NCBI RefSeq assembly: GCF_003012775.1
Contig: NZ_PXYG01000001.1
Location: 62,001-126,000, forward strand
From: Zobellella endophytica
Lineage (GTDB): Bacteria; Pseudomonadota; Gammaproteobacteria; Enterobacterales; Aeromonadaceae
Reading direction: 5' to 3'
DNA length: 64,000 nt
The notes under the pieces were generated by a model. The model did not search any database. It had not been told where the DNA came from and saw nothing but the letters and a program-made list of their open reading frames with translations. Every line of letters starts with the position of its first letter. The stretch's first letter is position 1. A program made the position numbers and the translations under genes. Positions 9,938 to 22,250 of this stretch are shown one piece after another.

Positions 9938-12900
9938 ATTGGGTCTCTCCTGGCTGCGGCGCAGCGTCGACGGTGGCGGCTTGTTGTTTGCGGCCGAACA
10001 GCCGCTGCACCACCACAAAGAATAACGGGATGAAGAACAGCCCCAGCAGGGTACCGGCCAGCATGCCGCCCAGCACCCCGGTGCCGATGGCGTTCTGGGC
10101 GCCGGAGCCGGCGCCGCCGGCGAGGGCCAGGGGCAGCACCCCCAGGCCGAAGGCCAGGGAGGTCATCAGTATCGGGCGCAGCCGGTCGCGCACCGCCGTC
10201 ATGGTGGCCTGGACCAGGCCCAGGCCGTGTTTCTCCAGGTTTTCCTTGGCGAATTCCACGATCAGGATGGCGTTCTTGCTGGTCAGGCCCACCGTGGTGA
10301 GCATGGCCACCTGGAAGTAGACGTCCCGCTCCATGCCCATCAGGCTGGCGGCCAGCACGGTGCCGAGGATGCCCAGGGGGGCGACCAGCAGCACGGCGGT
10401 GGGCACCGTCCAGCTTTCATAGAGGGCGGCCAGGCACAGGAACACCACCAGCAGCGACAGGCTGTACAGCATCGGCGTCTGGGAGCCGGCCTGGCGCTCC
10501 TGGTAGGACAGCCCGCTCCATTCCATGCCGATGCCGGCGGGCAACTGGCTCACCAGGCGTTCCACCTCCAGCATGGCCTCGCCGGAGCTGACGCCGGCGG
10601 CGGCTTCGCCGTTGATCTCCATGGCGGGCACGCCGTTGTAGCGCTCCAGCCGCGGCGAGCCGTAGTCCCAGTGGGAGCTGGCGAAGGCGGAGAAGGGCAC
10701 CATCTCGCCGGCGCCGTTGCGTACCGACCAGCGGTCGAAGTCTTCCGGCACCATGCGGAAGGGGGCGTCGGCCTGCAGGTACACCTTCTTGACCCGGCCC
10801 CGGTCGATGAAGTCATCGATATAGCTGCCGCCCCAGGCGGTGGACAGGGTGGCGTTGATGTCCGCCATCGACAGCCCCAGGGCGCCGGCCTTGCGCTGAT
10901 CGATATCGAGGCGGAACTGGGGGGTGTCGTTCATGCCGTTGGGGCGCACGCCGGTGAGCAGCGGGCTTTCGCCAGCCATGCCCAGCAGCTGGTTGCGGGC
11001 GTTCACCAGGGCGTCGTGGCCCAGGCCGGCGTTGTCCTTCAGGTAGAACACGAAGCCGCCCGAGGTGCCCAGCTCCGGCATGGCCGGGGGGGCGAAGGCG
11101 AAGGCCATGGCGTCCTTGAACTGGCCGAGTGCGGCCATGGCCCGGCCGGCCACCGCGTTCACGCTAAGCTCCTCGCTTTCCCGCTCGGACCAGTCCTTGA
11201 GCTTGATAAAGGCCAGGCCCATGTTCTGGCCGGTACCGCCGAAGCTGAAGCCCTGCACGCTGAACACCGAGGACACCGCCTCTTTCTCATTTTCCAGGAA
11301 GTGGTCTTCCAGCTTCATGATCGACGCCATGGTCCGCTCCTGGGTGGCGCCGACCGGTGCCTGTACCTGGGCGAACAGGATGCCCTGATCTTCCGGTGGC
11401 AGGAAGGCGCTGGGCAGGCGCAGGAACAGCACCACCATTACCGCCGCCAGGGCCAGGAAGATCAGCATGAAGCGCTTGCCGCGGGTCACCACGCCGTGCA
11501 CGCCGCCCTGGTACTTGCCGCTGGCGCGATCGAAGTTGCGGTTGAACCAGCCGAAAAAGCCGGTGGTGCCGTGATGCTCGCCCTTCTTCAGCGGTTTGAG
11601 CATGGTGGCGCACAGCGCCGGGGTCAGCACGATGGCCACCAGCACCGACAGCGCCATGGCCGAGACGATGGTGGCGGAGAACTGCCGGTAAATGACCCCG
11701 GTGGAGCCGCCGAGGAAGGCCATGGGCACGAACACCGCCGACAGCACCAGGCCGATGCCCACCAGGGCGCCGGTGATCTGGTCCATCGACTTGCGGGTCG
11801 CCTCCAGCGGCGACAGCCCTTCCTCGCTCATGATCCGCTCGACGTTCTCCACCACCACGATGGCGTCGTCCACCAGCAGGCCGATGGCCAGCACCATGGC
11901 GAACATGGTCAGCATGTTGATGGAGAAGCCGAGCGCGGCCAGTATCCCGAAGGTGCCGAGCAGCACCACCGGCACGGCGATGGTGGGGATCAGGGTGGCA
12001 CGGAAGTTCTGCAGGAACAGGTACATCACCAGGAACACCAGCACGATGGCTTCGATCAGGGTGTGGATCACCCCTTCGATGGAGACCTTGACGAAGGGGG
12101 TGGTGTCGTAGGGCACCACCGAAGTCATGCCGGCGGGGAAGAATTGCTCCAGCTGTTCCAGGGTCTGTACCACGCCGGCGGCGGTATCCAGGGCGTTGGC
12201 GCCGGTGGCGAGCGACACCGCCACCCCGGCGGCGGGCTTGCCGTTATAGCGGCTGATGAAGTCGTAGTTTTCGGCGCCCAGCTCTACCCGGGCCACGTCG
12301 GCCAGGGTCAGGCTGGAGCCGTCGGCGTTGCTGCGCAGCACGATGTTGCGAAACTGCTCCGGGGTCTGCAGCCGGTCCTGGGCGGTGATGGTGGCGTTGA
12401 GTTGCTGGCCCGGCACCGCCGGGGCGCCGCCGAGCTGGCCTACGGCCACCTGGGCGTTTTGCGCCTGGATGGCGGCGATCACCTCGTCGGTGGACAGCGA
12501 ATAGGTGTCGAGCTTGTTCGGATCCAGCCAGATGCGCATGGCGTATTCGGAGCCGAACACCTGCAGCGAGCCCACCCCGGGTACCCGGCTCAGCGGGTCG
12601 ACCAGGTTGGCGTTGATGTAATCGGCGATATCGTCCTTTTCCATGCTGCCGTCTTCCGACACGAAGCCGAGCACCATCAGAAAGCCGCTGCTCGACTTGC
12701 TGACTTCCACCCCCTGGCTCTGTACGGCCTGGGGCAGCAGTGGCATGGCCAGCTGCAGCTTGTTCTGCACCTGTACCTGGGCGATGTCCGGATCCACCCC
12801 ATTCTCGAAGGTCAGGGTGAGCGAGGCGCGGCCGCTGGCCTGGCTGGTGGCGGACATGTACAGCAGGCCGTCCAGCCCCTTCATGTTCTGCTCGATGATC

Positions 12901-13088
12901 TGGGTCACCGAGTCTTCCACCACCTTGGCGGAGGCGCCCGGGTAGGTGGCGTCGATGGTCACCGCCGGCGGCGCTATGGTCGGGTACTGGGAGATCGGCA
13001 GCTGGCTGATGGACAGCGCCCCCGCCAGCATGATGATGATGGCGATCACCCAGGCGAAGATGGGGCGATCGATAAAGAAACGGGCCAT
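9930..13088 (-). CDS. RND multidrug efflux pump, AcrB/MexB family
   Basis: The product (1052 aa) is the proton-driven inner-membrane pump. It opens [20 protein letters not shown] and has the hydrophobic HAE1 architecture of 12 membrane spans with two large periplasmic loops. The proton-relay aspartates are in [16 protein letters not shown] on TM4. The second half contains the matching [16 protein letters not shown]. Length is standard. It sits 10 bp after the adaptor gene and overlaps the channel gene, so all three parts are made together. Substrate range cannot be read from the sequence. Confidence 0.95.
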   Translation of the reverse strand: MARFFIDRPIFAWVIAIIIMLAGALSISQLPISQYPTIAPPAVTIDATYPGASAKVVEDSVTQIIEQNMKGLDGLLYMSATSQASGRASLTLTFENGVDPDIAQVQVQNKLQLAMPLLPQAVQSQGVEVSKSSSGFLMVLGFVSEDGSMEKDDIADYINANLVDPLSRVPGVGSLQVFGSEYAMRIWLDPNKLDTYSLSTDEVIAAIQAQNAQVAVGQLGGAPAVPGQQLNATITAQDRLQTPEQFRNIVLRSNADGSSLTLADVARVELGAENYDFISRYNGKPAAGVAVSLATGANALDTAAGVVQTLEQLEQFFPAGMTSVVPYDTTPFVKVSIEGVIHTLIEAIVLVFLVMYLFLQNFRATLIPTIAVPVVLLGTFGILAALGFSINMLTMFAMVLAIGLLVDDAIVVVENVERIMSEEGLSPLEATRKSMDQITGALVGIGLVLSAVFVPMAFLGGSTGVIYRQFSATIVSAMALSVLVAIVLTPALCATMLKPLKKGEHHGTTGFFGWFNRNFDRASGKYQGGVHGVVTRGKRFMLIFLALAAVMVVLFLRLPSAFLPPEDQGILFAQVQAPVGATQERTMASIMKLEDHFLENEKEAVSSVFSVQGFSFGGTGQNMGLAFIKLKDWSERESEELSVNAVAGRAMAALGQFKDAMAFAFAPPAMPELGTSGGFVFYLKDNAGLGHDALVNARNQLLGMAGESPLLTGVRPNGMNDTPQFRLDIDQRKAGALGLSMADINATLSTAWGGSYIDDFIDRGRVKKVYLQADAPFRMVPEDFDRWSVRNGAGEMVPFSAFASSHWDYGSPRLERYNGVPAMEINGEAAAGVSSGEAMLEVERLVSQLPAGIGMEWSGLSYQERQAGSQTPMLYSLSLLVVFLCLAALYESWTVPTAVLLVAPLGILGTVLAASLMGMERDVYFQVAMLTTVGLTSKNAILIVEFAKENLEKHGLGLVQATMTAVRDRLRPILMTSLAFGLGVLPLALAGGAGSGAQNAIGTGVLGGMLAGTLLGLFFIPLFFVVVQRLFGRKQQAATVDAAPQPGETQYD

Positions 13089-13098
13089 GGGGATCTCC

Positions 13099-14262
13099 TT
13101 AAGACTGGTGGTCGCCGGCGTGTTCGGCTTCGATCACGCGCACTTCGGCGCCGGGCCGGACTTTCTGCAGGCCTTCGATGATCACCCGGTCGCCCGCTTC
13201 CAGCCCACCTTCCAGCAGCCATTGATCGCCCAGGGTCCGGCTCACTTCCACCGTCCGCTGTTCGACCAGGTTGTCGCCGTTGACCACCAGGGCGGAGGCG
13301 TTGCCCTTGGGATCCCGGGCGATGCCTTGCTGGGGTACCAGCAAGGCATCGGCCCGCTCGCCCCGGCCGAGCTCGGCGCGTACATACATGCCCGGCAGCA
13401 GCAGCTGATCCGGATTGGGCACTTCCACCCGCAGCAGGAAGCTGCCGGTGCTTTCGTCGACGGTGGCTTCGCTGAACGCCAGCCGGCCCTGGTGTTGGTA
13501 GGGAGTGCCGTCTTCCAGCACTATGGTCACCGGCACGTCGTCGGTGGTGCTGAGGGTGCCGGCGGCCAGCTCCCGGCGCAGCCGGAGCAGTTCGCTGCTG
13601 GACTGGGTCAGGTCGACGTAGATGGGATCCAGCTGCTGGACCGTGGCCAGGGCCTCGGCCTGGTTGGCGGTGACCAGGGCGCCCTGGGTGACCGCGGACT
13701 TGCCGATGCGGCCGTCGATAGGGGACGTGATACGGGCGTAGTCGACCCGGATCTGGGCGCTGCGCAGGGTGGCCTGGGCGGCGGCGAGATCGGCCTCGGC
13801 TTGACGCAGGGTAGCGACGGCGGTTTCGTTGTCCTGGCGGCTGACCGCGTCTATCTTCACCAGTTCGGCGGAGCGGGCGGCGTTGAGCCGGGCCGAGGTG
13901 AGGGTGGCGTCGGCCCGGGCCAGGCTGGCGCGGGCGGCGGCCAGCTCGGCCTGGTAGCTGGCGTCGTCCAGCTGGTACAGCGGTTCGCCGGTCTTGACCG
14001 GGCCGCCTTCGGTAAACAGCCGTTGCTTGACGATGCCGTCCACCTGGGGCCGCACCTCGGCGGTGAGGAAGGCGGCGGTACGGCCGGGCAGCTCCCGGGT
14101 CAGGGTCAGGCTCCGGGGCTGCAGTGTGGTCACCACCACCTCGGGCGGCGGGGCGCTCTGGGCGGAGGCCTGGGCGGCGGACTGGCCGTCGCAAGCCATC
14201 AGGCCGAGGCCTGACAGCACTCCGACCAGGACCAGACGGGGCGGAAAGGTGCGCAATGACAT
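13099..14262 (-). CDS. RND efflux periplasmic adaptor (MFP) lipoprotein
   Basis: The product (387 aa) links pump and channel. A lipoprotein signal ends GLGLMACDG. Then come the beta-barrel/lipoyl blocks ([40 protein letters not shown]), an alpha-hairpin rich in Ala/Arg/Glu and the second lipoyl half ([20 protein letters not shown]). First gene of the operon. Start ATG 14262 is preferred over ATG 14280 because the AGACCCA leader resembles that of the channel gene and gives a compact signal peptide. Confidence 0.93.
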   Translation of the reverse strand: MSLRTFPPRLVLVGVLSGLGLMACDGQSAAQASAQSAPPPEVVVTTLQPRSLTLTRELPGRTAAFLTAEVRPQVDGIVKQRLFTEGGPVKTGEPLYQLDDASYQAELAAARASLARADATLTSARLNAARSAELVKIDAVSRQDNETAVATLRQAEADLAAAQATLRSAQIRVDYARITSPIDGRIGKSAVTQGALVTANQAEALATVQQLDPIYVDLTQSSSELLRLRRELAAGTLSTTDDVPVTIVLEDGTPYQHQGRLAFSEATVDESTGSFLLRVEVPNPDQLLLPGMYVRAELGRGERADALLVPQQGIARDPKGNASALVVNGDNLVEQRTVEVSRTLGDQWLLEGGLEAGDRVIIEGLQKVRPGAEVRVIEAEHAGDHQS

Positions 14263-14313
14263 AGTGGGTCTCGCTTGCATGCTGGATGTGGTTATCGGGA
14301 ATCGGAAGCAAAG

Positions 14314-14331
14314 AATGAACGATCATTCATT
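14314..14331. promoter_or_regulatory. TetR-type operator, copy 1
   Basis: AATGAACGATCATTCATT is a near-perfect 18-bp dyad (one mismatch), 52 bp upstream of the adaptor start. It is identical to the copy at 14340. This is the size and position of an AcrR/TtgR-like operator. Confidence 0.75.
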
Positions 14332-14339
14332 TCGTAAAG

Positions 14340-14357
14340 AATGAACGATCATTCATT
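14340..14357. promoter_or_regulatory. TetR-type operator, copy 2
   Basis: Second identical copy of AATGAACGATCATTCATT, 26 bp from the first (start to start), about 2.5 helical turns, so two repressor dimers would sit on nearly opposite faces. The likely ligand is the TetR protein encoded at the end of this operon. Confidence 0.75.
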
Positions 14358-14455
14358 CAATTTCAAGCGACAATTTGGTGTCAGCCGGCCAGGATAGAGC
14401 CCCGACGCAGGCGCCCGGCCCGGCCGGCACAAGCCGGAGCGCGCTACGCACGAAG

Positions 14456-14472
14456 GCAGGCGGGCCGCCTGC
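14456..14472. other. GC-rich hairpin between sapF and the efflux operon
   Basis: GCAGGCG and CGCCTGC pair around a GGC loop, about 50 bp beyond the sapF stop. No T-tract follows on the minus strand, so it may end or protect the sap message rather than act as a classic terminator. The rest of 14358-14521 shows nothing else that I can support. Confidence 0.35.
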
Positions 14473-14521
14473 GGGCCATTCGGGCAAGGGTCATCAGGTG
14501 CGGATGCCGGTGGGGAAGGAC

Positions 14522-15319
14522 TCAGTCGTTCTGGTGCCAGCGGTATTCGTTGTTGTAGCTTTGCAGCAGGCGCAACCCCTGCTCGCTTTGGGGATTGGCC
14601 AGCACCTTGTGGCTGGGGCCGGCCTCCACCACGTGGCCTTCGTGCATCAGGATCACCTGGTCGCTGATATGGCGCACCACCCCCAGATCGTTGGCCACCA
14701 GGATGTAGGACAGCCCCAGGGTGCTCTGCAGGCCGAGCAGCAGGTTGATGATCTGGGAGCGTACCGAGACGTCCAGGTTGGAGATGGTTTCGTCGGCCAC
14801 GATGATCTTAGGCGAGAGGATCAGCGCCCGGGCCAGGGCCACCCGCTGCTTCTGGCCGGTGGAGATCATCTGCGGGTAGAAGTGGTAGTGGTCCGGCAGC
14901 AGGCCCACCATGCGCAGGGTGTCGATGACCAGAGCTTCCCGCTGCTCGGGGCCGAGATCGGTGTTGAGGCTGAGCGGCGCCTCCAGGATCTGGCCGATGC
15001 GGCTGCGCGGGTTGAGCGAGGTATTGGGGTCCTGGAAGATCATGCGCAGCAGCTTGCAGCGTTTTTTGTCGTCACCGGCCTCGATCTTTTCGCCGTCGAT
15101 GTAGATGCTGCCCTGGGTCGGCGGCATCACCCCCGCCAGCACCTTGGCCAGGGTGCTCTTGCCGGAGCCCGCTTCGCCCATCAGCGCCAGGGTCTGGCCC
15201 CGCTCCAGGGTGAACGACAGGGGGTGGAAGGCGGTCTTGTGTACCCGGCGGAACAGGCCGCTCTGGTTGACGAATACCTTGCTGAGATTATCGACCTTGA
15301 GCAGCGGCACCTGGCTCAT
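14522..15319 (-). CDS. sapF: Sap peptide ABC transporter ATP-binding protein SapF
   Basis: The product (265 aa) is the second ATPase of the Sap importer, linked to antimicrobial peptide resistance, potassium uptake or putrescine traffic in enterics. Walker A is GEAGSGKST; Walker B is [12 protein letters not shown]. The signature loop reads MISTGQKQR instead of LSGGQ, as in other SapF proteins (APGQKQR in E. coli). At the switch-histidine position there is Asn (LVANDLGVV). It overlaps sapD by ATGA and is the last gene of the operon. Confidence 0.93.
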   Translation of the reverse strand: MSQVPLLKVDNLSKVFVNQSGLFRRVHKTAFHPLSFTLERGQTLALMGEAGSGKSTLAKVLAGVMPPTQGSIYIDGEKIEAGDDKKRCKLLRMIFQDPNTSLNPRSRIGQILEAPLSLNTDLGPEQREALVIDTLRMVGLLPDHYHFYPQMISTGQKQRVALARALILSPKIIVADETISNLDVSVRSQIINLLLGLQSTLGLSYILVANDLGVVRHISDQVILMHEGHVVEAGPSHKVLANPQSEQGLRLLQSYNNEYRWHQND

Positions 15320-16320
15320 CGCGGTTTACCCTTCTTCTGCATATTGAGCGGGAAATGGCAGTAGTAGATATGGCCCTTCACCTTGGCCAGGGGCGGGGTG
15401 ATCACGCACTGCTTCTGGGCGTTGGGGCAGCGGGGCCCCAGCCGGCAGCCGATGGGCAGATTCTGCAACGGCGGTATTACCCCCGGCAGGGTGCTGAGCC
15501 GGGACTTGTGCGGCAGGCTGCCGTCCAGATCCGGCATCATCTGCAGCAGGGCGGCGGTATAGGGATGGTGGGGCCGTTGCAGGATCTGCTCCCGGCTGCC
15601 GGACTCCACCGTCTGGCCGCAGTACATGATGGTGATGTTGTGGGTCAGCCGGGCGATGGCGGTCATGTCGGTGCTGATCAGCAGTATGGTGGTGCCCGAG
15701 AGCTTGTTCACCCGCTCCAGCAACCGCAATATCTGCGCCTGGTTGGTGGCCTCCATGGCGTTGGTGGGCTCGTCCGCCACCAGCAGCTTGGGCTGGTTGG
15801 CGATGGCCATGGCGATCATCACCTTCTGGCACACCCCCTCGGAGAGCTGGTAGGGGTAGGCGTTCATCACCGTCTTGTGATCGCGGATGCCGACCCGGTG
15901 CAGCAGGCCGACGGCCTGCTTGCGGCGCCACTGCCAGCGTTGCCACCACTTGCCCTGGAAGGCCCGGTCGGGAATGGCCTCTTCCAGCTGGGCGCAGATC
16001 TTTTCCGACGGATCCAGGCAGCTGGAGGGCTCCTGGAACACCATGGCGATGTCCCGCCCCATGATGCGCCGCCGCTCCTTGGGCGACAGGCTCTGCAGAT
16101 CGATGTTGTCGAGATACATGCGATCGGCGGTGACCCGCCAGGTGTCCTTTTCGATGCCGACGATGGTCTGGGCCACCAGGCTCTTGCCCGAGCCCGATTC
16201 GCCCACCAGGCCGCGGATCTCGCCGTCCGCCAGGGTCAGGCTGAATTTGTCCACCGCCTTGACCATGCCCTGGGGCGTGTCGATTTCGATGGTCAGGTTG
16301 CGAATGTCCAGCAGCGGCAT
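15316..16320 (-). CDS. sapD: Sap peptide ABC transporter ATP-binding protein SapD
   Basis: The product (334 aa) is an oligopeptide-type ATPase. Walker A is GESGSGKS, Walker [13 protein letters not shown], and the C-terminal oligo_HPY-like extension carries [15 protein letters not shown]. The signature is LSEGVCQK rather than LSGG, and the switch position has Thr ([11 protein letters not shown]) where E. coli SapD has His. The true start is ATG 16320 ([14 protein letters not shown]); a longer open frame upstream is a shadow of sapC. It overlaps sapC by one base. Confidence 0.93.
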   Translation of the reverse strand: MPLLDIRNLTIEIDTPQGMVKAVDKFSLTLADGEIRGLVGESGSGKSLVAQTIVGIEKDTWRVTADRMYLDNIDLQSLSPKERRRIMGRDIAMVFQEPSSCLDPSEKICAQLEEAIPDRAFQGKWWQRWQWRRKQAVGLLHRVGIRDHKTVMNAYPYQLSEGVCQKVMIAMAIANQPKLLVADEPTNAMEATNQAQILRLLERVNKLSGTTILLISTDMTAIARLTHNITIMYCGQTVESGSREQILQRPHHPYTAALLQMMPDLDGSLPHKSRLSTLPGVIPPLQNLPIGCRLGPRCPNAQKQCVITPPLAKVKGHIYYCHFPLNMQKKGKPR

Positions 16321-17196
16321 CAGTTCATTACCTCGTTGATGGCCTGGCGCAGGCCCTCGCCCACCATGTTGATCACCAGCACGCTGAGCAGGATGGCCAG
16401 GCCCGGCAGGGTCACGGTCCAGGGCGCCAGGTATACCAGCTCCATGGCGTCCGACAGCATGGCGCCCCATTCCGGGCGCGGCGGCTGGGCCCCCAGGCCG
16501 AGAAAGCCCACGGCGGTGATGTCCAGGATGGCCGCCGACAGCCCCCGGGTGGTCTGGCTGACGATGGGGTCGCTCAGGTTGGGCAGTACCCCAAACCTGA
16601 GTATACGCCAGCGGTTGGCGCCATCGAGGCGCAGGGCGGTGATGTATTCCTTCTGCATCTCCGCCGACACCGCGTTGTAGATGGCCCGCACAAACTGCGG
16701 GATCTGCGCCAGGGTGATGGCCAGCAGGGTGTTGTACAGGCCGGGCCCGAGAAAGGCCACGAAGATGATGGCCAGCAGCAGCGAGGGAATGGACAGCAGG
16801 GTATCGAGCAGGTGATTGAGGATACTCGACTGGAGCCCCTTGCTCATGCCGCCGAGGATGCCGATGCCGCCCCCTGCCAGCAGGGCTACCAGCACCACCA
16901 GCACCCCGTTGCCGAAGGTCAGCCGGGCACCGGCGATCAGCCGCGACAGCAGGTCGCGCCCCAGATCGTCGGTACCGAGGAAGAAGTCGATATTGCCCTG
17001 ATCCGACCAGGACGGCGGCAGCAGCAGCGCCTGATTGAACTGCTCGTAGGGATGGTAGGGCGCCAGCCAGGGGCCGAACAGGGTCAGCAGCACCAGCAGC
17101 CCCAGCCCCCACAGGCCGGTCATCGCCAGGGTGTTCCGGCGAAACAGCTGCCAGGCCTGCTCCAGCGGCGAGCGCACCCGGATTTCCGGATAAATG

Positions 17197-17213
<17 letters not shown>
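16320..17213 (-). CDS. sapC: Sap peptide ABC transporter permease SapC
   Basis: The product (297 aa) is an inner-membrane permease with a cytoplasmic N-terminus, about six membrane spans and the oligopeptide permease EAA-like loop ([24 protein letters not shown]). It pairs with SapB. The gene overlaps sapB by 17 bp and abuts sapD. Confidence 0.93.
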
Positions 17214-18159
<946 letters not shown>

Positions 18160-18161
18160 CA

Positions 18162-19763
18162 CTACTCCTTGTAAGCCTGGTGGAAGGCCACGCCGCCGAA
18201 GGGCGGCAGGCGCAGGCCCTTGACCTGGCTGCGGTAGGCCTGCAGTTTGAGGCTGTGGATCAGGGGGATCAGCGGCAGGTCCTGGTACGCCAGCTCCTGG
18301 GCCAGGTGGTAGTGCCGGATGCGTTCGGCCAGGCTGGGCGCGGCCAGAGCCTGTTCCAGCTGCCGTTCGAACAGCGGATGACACCAGCGGCTGGTGTTGG
18401 TGCCGGTGGCCACGGCCTGGCAGCCGAGCAGGTTGCGCAGCAGGTGGTCCGGATCCGGGGTATCGGCGGACCAGCCGGTCAGCACCGCGTCCTGACCGCC
18501 TTCTCTCAGATCCCGGCGCAGCACCTGCTCTTCCAGGCTGAGCAGGCGCACCCGGATGCCCAGTTCGCTCAGCTGGCGCTGGATCAACTGGCCGGTCTTG
18601 AGCCCGTCCGGGTTGAAGGTGCTGGCCCCGGCGGGCACCAGCAGGGTCATGGCGAAGCCCTCGGCCACCCCAGCCTGCTCCAGCAGCCAGCGGGCCCGGT
18701 CGATGTCCGGCAGCGGCGCCAGCAGGTTGGGATGATAGCCCCAGGACACCGGCGGCAGCAGGGATTCGGCCAGCGAGCCGATATCGAAGTAGACGGCGTG
18801 CAGGATGTCTTCCCGGGACAGCGCCAGGCCGATGGCCTTGCGGACCCGGATATCGTTGAACGGCGGCTTCTCGGTATTGAGCGCCAGCACCGACACGCTC
18901 ATGCCGGTGGCCTGGGCCAGCTCCAGCCCGGAGTGCCGGGTGATCACCGACAGCTGGCTGGCGCCGGGGTAGGCCATGACATCGCACTCGCCGGTGAGCA
19001 GCTTGGCCAGCCGCTTGGACGACTTGGGGGTGATGTCGAAGATCAGCTGGTTGAGCCGGGCGCTGCCGCGCCAGTATTCCGGGTGGCGGTGGTAGCGGAT
19101 GAATTCGTCGGTGCGGTACTGGGCGAGCTTGAAGGGTCCGGTGCCCACCGGCTGCTGATCGAGCAACTGCGGGCTGCCCTGGTCGAGCAGTTGCCGGCCG
19201 TATTCCGCCGACAGGATCACCGCGTAGTCGGTGGCCAGGTTGGCCAGGAAGGAGGCGTCGGGGCGGGACAGGATGAACTCCACTTCGTTGTCGCCGAAGG
19301 CGCGCACCTCGCGGATCAGTTCCGCCCAGCCGATGCTGTCGAAGAACGGATAGCGGCCGCCGCTGACCGGGTGATAGGGGTGATCCGGATCGGTCAGCCG
19401 CTTGAAGGTAAACACCACGTCTTCGGCGGTCAGCGGCCGGCCGGGGCTGAACCAGTCGGTGTGATGAAAGGAGACCCCGGGCCTCAGGGTAAAGCGATAG
19501 CGCAGCCCGTCTTCGCTGCGCTGCCAGTTGATGGCCAGGGCGGGCACGGGCTGCTGGTTGTTGGGATCGAGGTCGAGCAGCCGGTCATAGAGCTGATGGG
19601 CGGTGGCATCCAGGGTCACGGTGGAGGTGACCAGCTGCGGGTTGAAGGTCAGCGGCGCGCCCTCGACACAATACAACAGGCTTTCCCGGGCCAGTTGCCG
19701 GGTACCGCTGTCGCAGCCGGCGAGCAGCATCGCGGGCAGCAGGTAGCAGAGCCATAAACGCAT
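18162..19763 (-). CDS. sapA: Sap peptide ABC transporter substrate-binding protein SapA
   Basis: The product (533 aa) is a family-5 extracellular solute-binding protein. Its signal sequence ends LLPAMLLAGCDS, a lipobox, so it is predicted to be a lipoprotein. SBP_bac_5 blocks include NPQLVTSTVTLDATAHQLYDRLLDLDPNN and LTAEDVVFTFKRLTDPDHPYHP. It begins only 2 bp after the pspF stop, so sapABCDF may be transcribed with pspF. Confidence 0.92.
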   Translation of the reverse strand: MRLWLCYLLPAMLLAGCDSGTRQLARESLLYCVEGAPLTFNPQLVTSTVTLDATAHQLYDRLLDLDPNNQQPVPALAINWQRSEDGLRYRFTLRPGVSFHHTDWFSPGRPLTAEDVVFTFKRLTDPDHPYHPVSGGRYPFFDSIGWAELIREVRAFGDNEVEFILSRPDASFLANLATDYAVILSAEYGRQLLDQGSPQLLDQQPVGTGPFKLAQYRTDEFIRYHRHPEYWRGSARLNQLIFDITPKSSKRLAKLLTGECDVMAYPGASQLSVITRHSGLELAQATGMSVSVLALNTEKPPFNDIRVRKAIGLALSREDILHAVYFDIGSLAESLLPPVSWGYHPNLLAPLPDIDRARWLLEQAGVAEGFAMTLLVPAGASTFNPDGLKTGQLIQRQLSELGIRVRLLSLEEQVLRRDLREGGQDAVLTGWSADTPDPDHLLRNLLGCQAVATGTNTSRWCHPLFERQLEQALAAPSLAERIRHYHLAQELAYQDLPLIPLIHSLKLQAYRSQVKGLRLPPFGGVAFHQAYKE

Positions 19764-19765
19764 GC

Positions 19766-20764
<999 letters not shown>

Positions 20765-20861
20765 GATTGAAGCAAGAAGTGGCTAAATTTGCTAAATAGT
20801 AGTGTGATTAACCAGGTTTGGCCAGTGGCGTGTCGGGCGGGTTTTTAATTTTTTACTGTTT

Positions 20862-20874
20862 TATCAATGAATTA
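20862..20874 (+). promoter_or_regulatory. Probable IHF site
   Basis: TATCAATGAATTA matches the IHF consensus WATCAANNNNTTR at every defined position and lies in AT-rich DNA 29 bp upstream of the pspA -24 element. In E. coli IHF bends the same interval to bring PspF to sigma-54 polymerase. Confidence 0.7.
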
Positions 20875-20890
20875 ATGATTTTTATCGGGT

Positions 20891-20905
20891 TGGCATATAA
20901 CTTGT
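20891..20905 (+). promoter_or_regulatory. Sigma-54 promoter of the psp operon
   Basis: TGGCAT, five bases, TTGT fits the -24/-12 consensus (TGGCAC-N5-TTGC) and shares the TTGT variant of the E. coli pspA promoter. It is 72 bp upstream of the pspA start and downstream of the IHF site, in the pspF-pspA intergenic region. Confidence 0.8.
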
Positions 20906-20977
20906 TATCTAGAGATGAAGCGAGCGGTGTCCGCAACGGGCGCCATTCATCATCCCCAGTCACAGGAGTTCAGCGTC

Positions 20978-21643
20978 ATGAGCATTTTTTCACGAATGGC
21001 GGATATCATTAATGCCAACCTCAATTCACTGCTGGATAAGGCCGAGGATCCGGCCAAGATGGTCCGGCTGATCATCCAGGAGATGGAAGACGAGCTGGTG
21101 CGCGAGCGCTCCAACCTGGCCCGTTTCCTGGCCGAGAAGAAGGATCTGCTGCGCCAGACCGAGCGGCACCAGGAGCGGATTGCCGAGTGGCAGGAGAAAG
21201 CCGAACTGGCCCTGTCCAAGGGGCGCGAGGATCTGGCGCGGGCGGCGCTGTTGGAGAAGAGCAAGCAGAGCGAGCTGCTCAAGGCGCTGGAGCACGAGCG
21301 CGGTGCGGTGGAAGAAGGCATGAACAAGCTGACCGACGCCATCGCCGCCCTGGAGGCCAAGCTGGTCGACGCCCGCGCCCGCCAGCAGGCGATGCAACTG
21401 CGCGAGCGCAGCGCCCAGAGCCGCATCAATGTGCAGGAGCGGGTGCGGCGCAGTGAAAACCAGTCATCCATCGACAAGTTCGACCGCATGGAGCGCAAGA
21501 TCGACGAACTGGAAGCCAAGGCCGATCTCTATACCCAGAGCAAGGGGCTGGACCAGGCCTTTGCCGAGCTGGAGGTGGACGACGCCATCAGCCGTGAACT
21601 GGCCAGCCTCAAGGCCAAGATGAACAAGAGCGAGGGCAACTGA
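20978..21643 (+). CDS. pspA: Phage shock protein A (IM30/ESCRT-III family)
   Basis: The product (221 aa) is a coiled-coil protein that binds and repairs stressed inner membrane and inhibits PspF. It opens MSIFSRMADIINANLNSLLDKAEDPAKM, then long amphipathic helices. Length matches E. coli PspA. Start ATG 20978 follows CAGGAG; an in-frame ATG at 20915 is too far upstream and would add non-family sequence. It overlaps pspB by one base. Confidence 0.96.
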   Translation: MSIFSRMADIINANLNSLLDKAEDPAKMVRLIIQEMEDELVRERSNLARFLAEKKDLLRQTERHQERIAEWQEKAELALSKGREDLARAALLEKSKQSELLKALEHERGAVEEGMNKLTDAIAALEAKLVDARARQQAMQLRERSAQSRINVQERVRRSENQSSIDKFDRMERKIDELEAKADLYTQSKGLDQAFAELEVDDAISRELASLKAKMNKSEGN

Positions 21644-21876
21644 TGTCGGAACTGGCCTGGGCCCTGGTGGCCCCCCTTAATATCTTCCTGTTTCTGGTGG
21701 TCCCGGTCTGGCTGGTGCTGCATTACCGCAGCAAGCGGCGGCTGGACGAGGGGCTGGGCGAGTCGGCCCGCCAGCGACTGGAACAGGCCCTGCAACAGGC
21801 GGATCAACTGGCCGAACGGGTGGAAACCCTGGAGCGGCTGCTGGATCAGGAGGTCCCCGGATGGCGTCGACCCTGA
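21643..21876 (+). CDS. pspB: Phage shock protein B
   Basis: The product (77 aa) is a small inner-membrane protein with one N-terminal span (LAWALVAPLNIFLFLVVPVWLVLHY) and a cytosolic coiled coil ending in ERLLDQEVPGWRR. Works with PspC to relieve PspA inhibition of PspF. Its start overlaps the pspA stop (TGATG), and its 3' end overlaps pspC by 16 bp. Confidence 0.95.
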   Translation: MSELAWALVAPLNIFLFLVVPVWLVLHYRSKRRLDEGLGESARQRLEQALQQADQLAERVETLERLLDQEVPGWRRP

Positions 21877-22250
21877 TAAACCTCTATCGTGATAAGCGTA
21901 ACGGCAAGCTCGGCGGCGTCTGTGCCGGCATCGCCCGCCAGGCCGGGGTCGAGCCCTGGCTGGTGCGCATCCTGGCGCTGACCGGCCTGGTGTTCGCCAG
22001 CTTCCTGACCCTGGTGCTCTATATCGCCGCCTGGCTGCTGCTCGACGACCGGGCCCCGGCGCCGGACGCCGAGCCGGCGCACATCAAGAGCGCCGGCTGG
22101 CAGTCTGGGTTGTCGCCCCGGGAGGCGCTGGACCGGCTGGAAAGCCGGCTGCGCCGCCTGAACGGCCGGGTGGCGGAGATGGAACAGCTGGTGACCTCCC
22201 GGGAGTTCCGTCTGCGCCGCGAGTTCAACGATTTGCGCGAGGATAAATGA
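21861..22250 (+). CDS. pspC: Phage shock protein C
   Basis: The product (129 aa) has the PspC domain (LYRDKRNGKLGGVCAGIARQAGVEPWLVRI), one or two membrane spans (LALTGLVFASFLTLVLYIAAWLLL) and a C-terminal leucine-zipper-like helix (LDRLESRLRRLNGRVAEME). It senses envelope stress with PspB. It overlaps both neighbours. Confidence 0.95.
   Translation: MASTLINLYRDKRNGKLGGVCAGIARQAGVEPWLVRILALTGLVFASFLTLVLYIAAWLLLDDRAPAPDAEPAHIKSAGWQSGLSPREALDRLESRLRRLNGRVAEMEQLVTSREFRLRREFNDLREDK

Noticed and set aside
10227..13181. A 984-codon plus-strand open frame opposite the RND pump
   Set aside because: It is antisense shadow with the same low-complexity composition; the opposite strand encodes a full-length AcrB-family protein.
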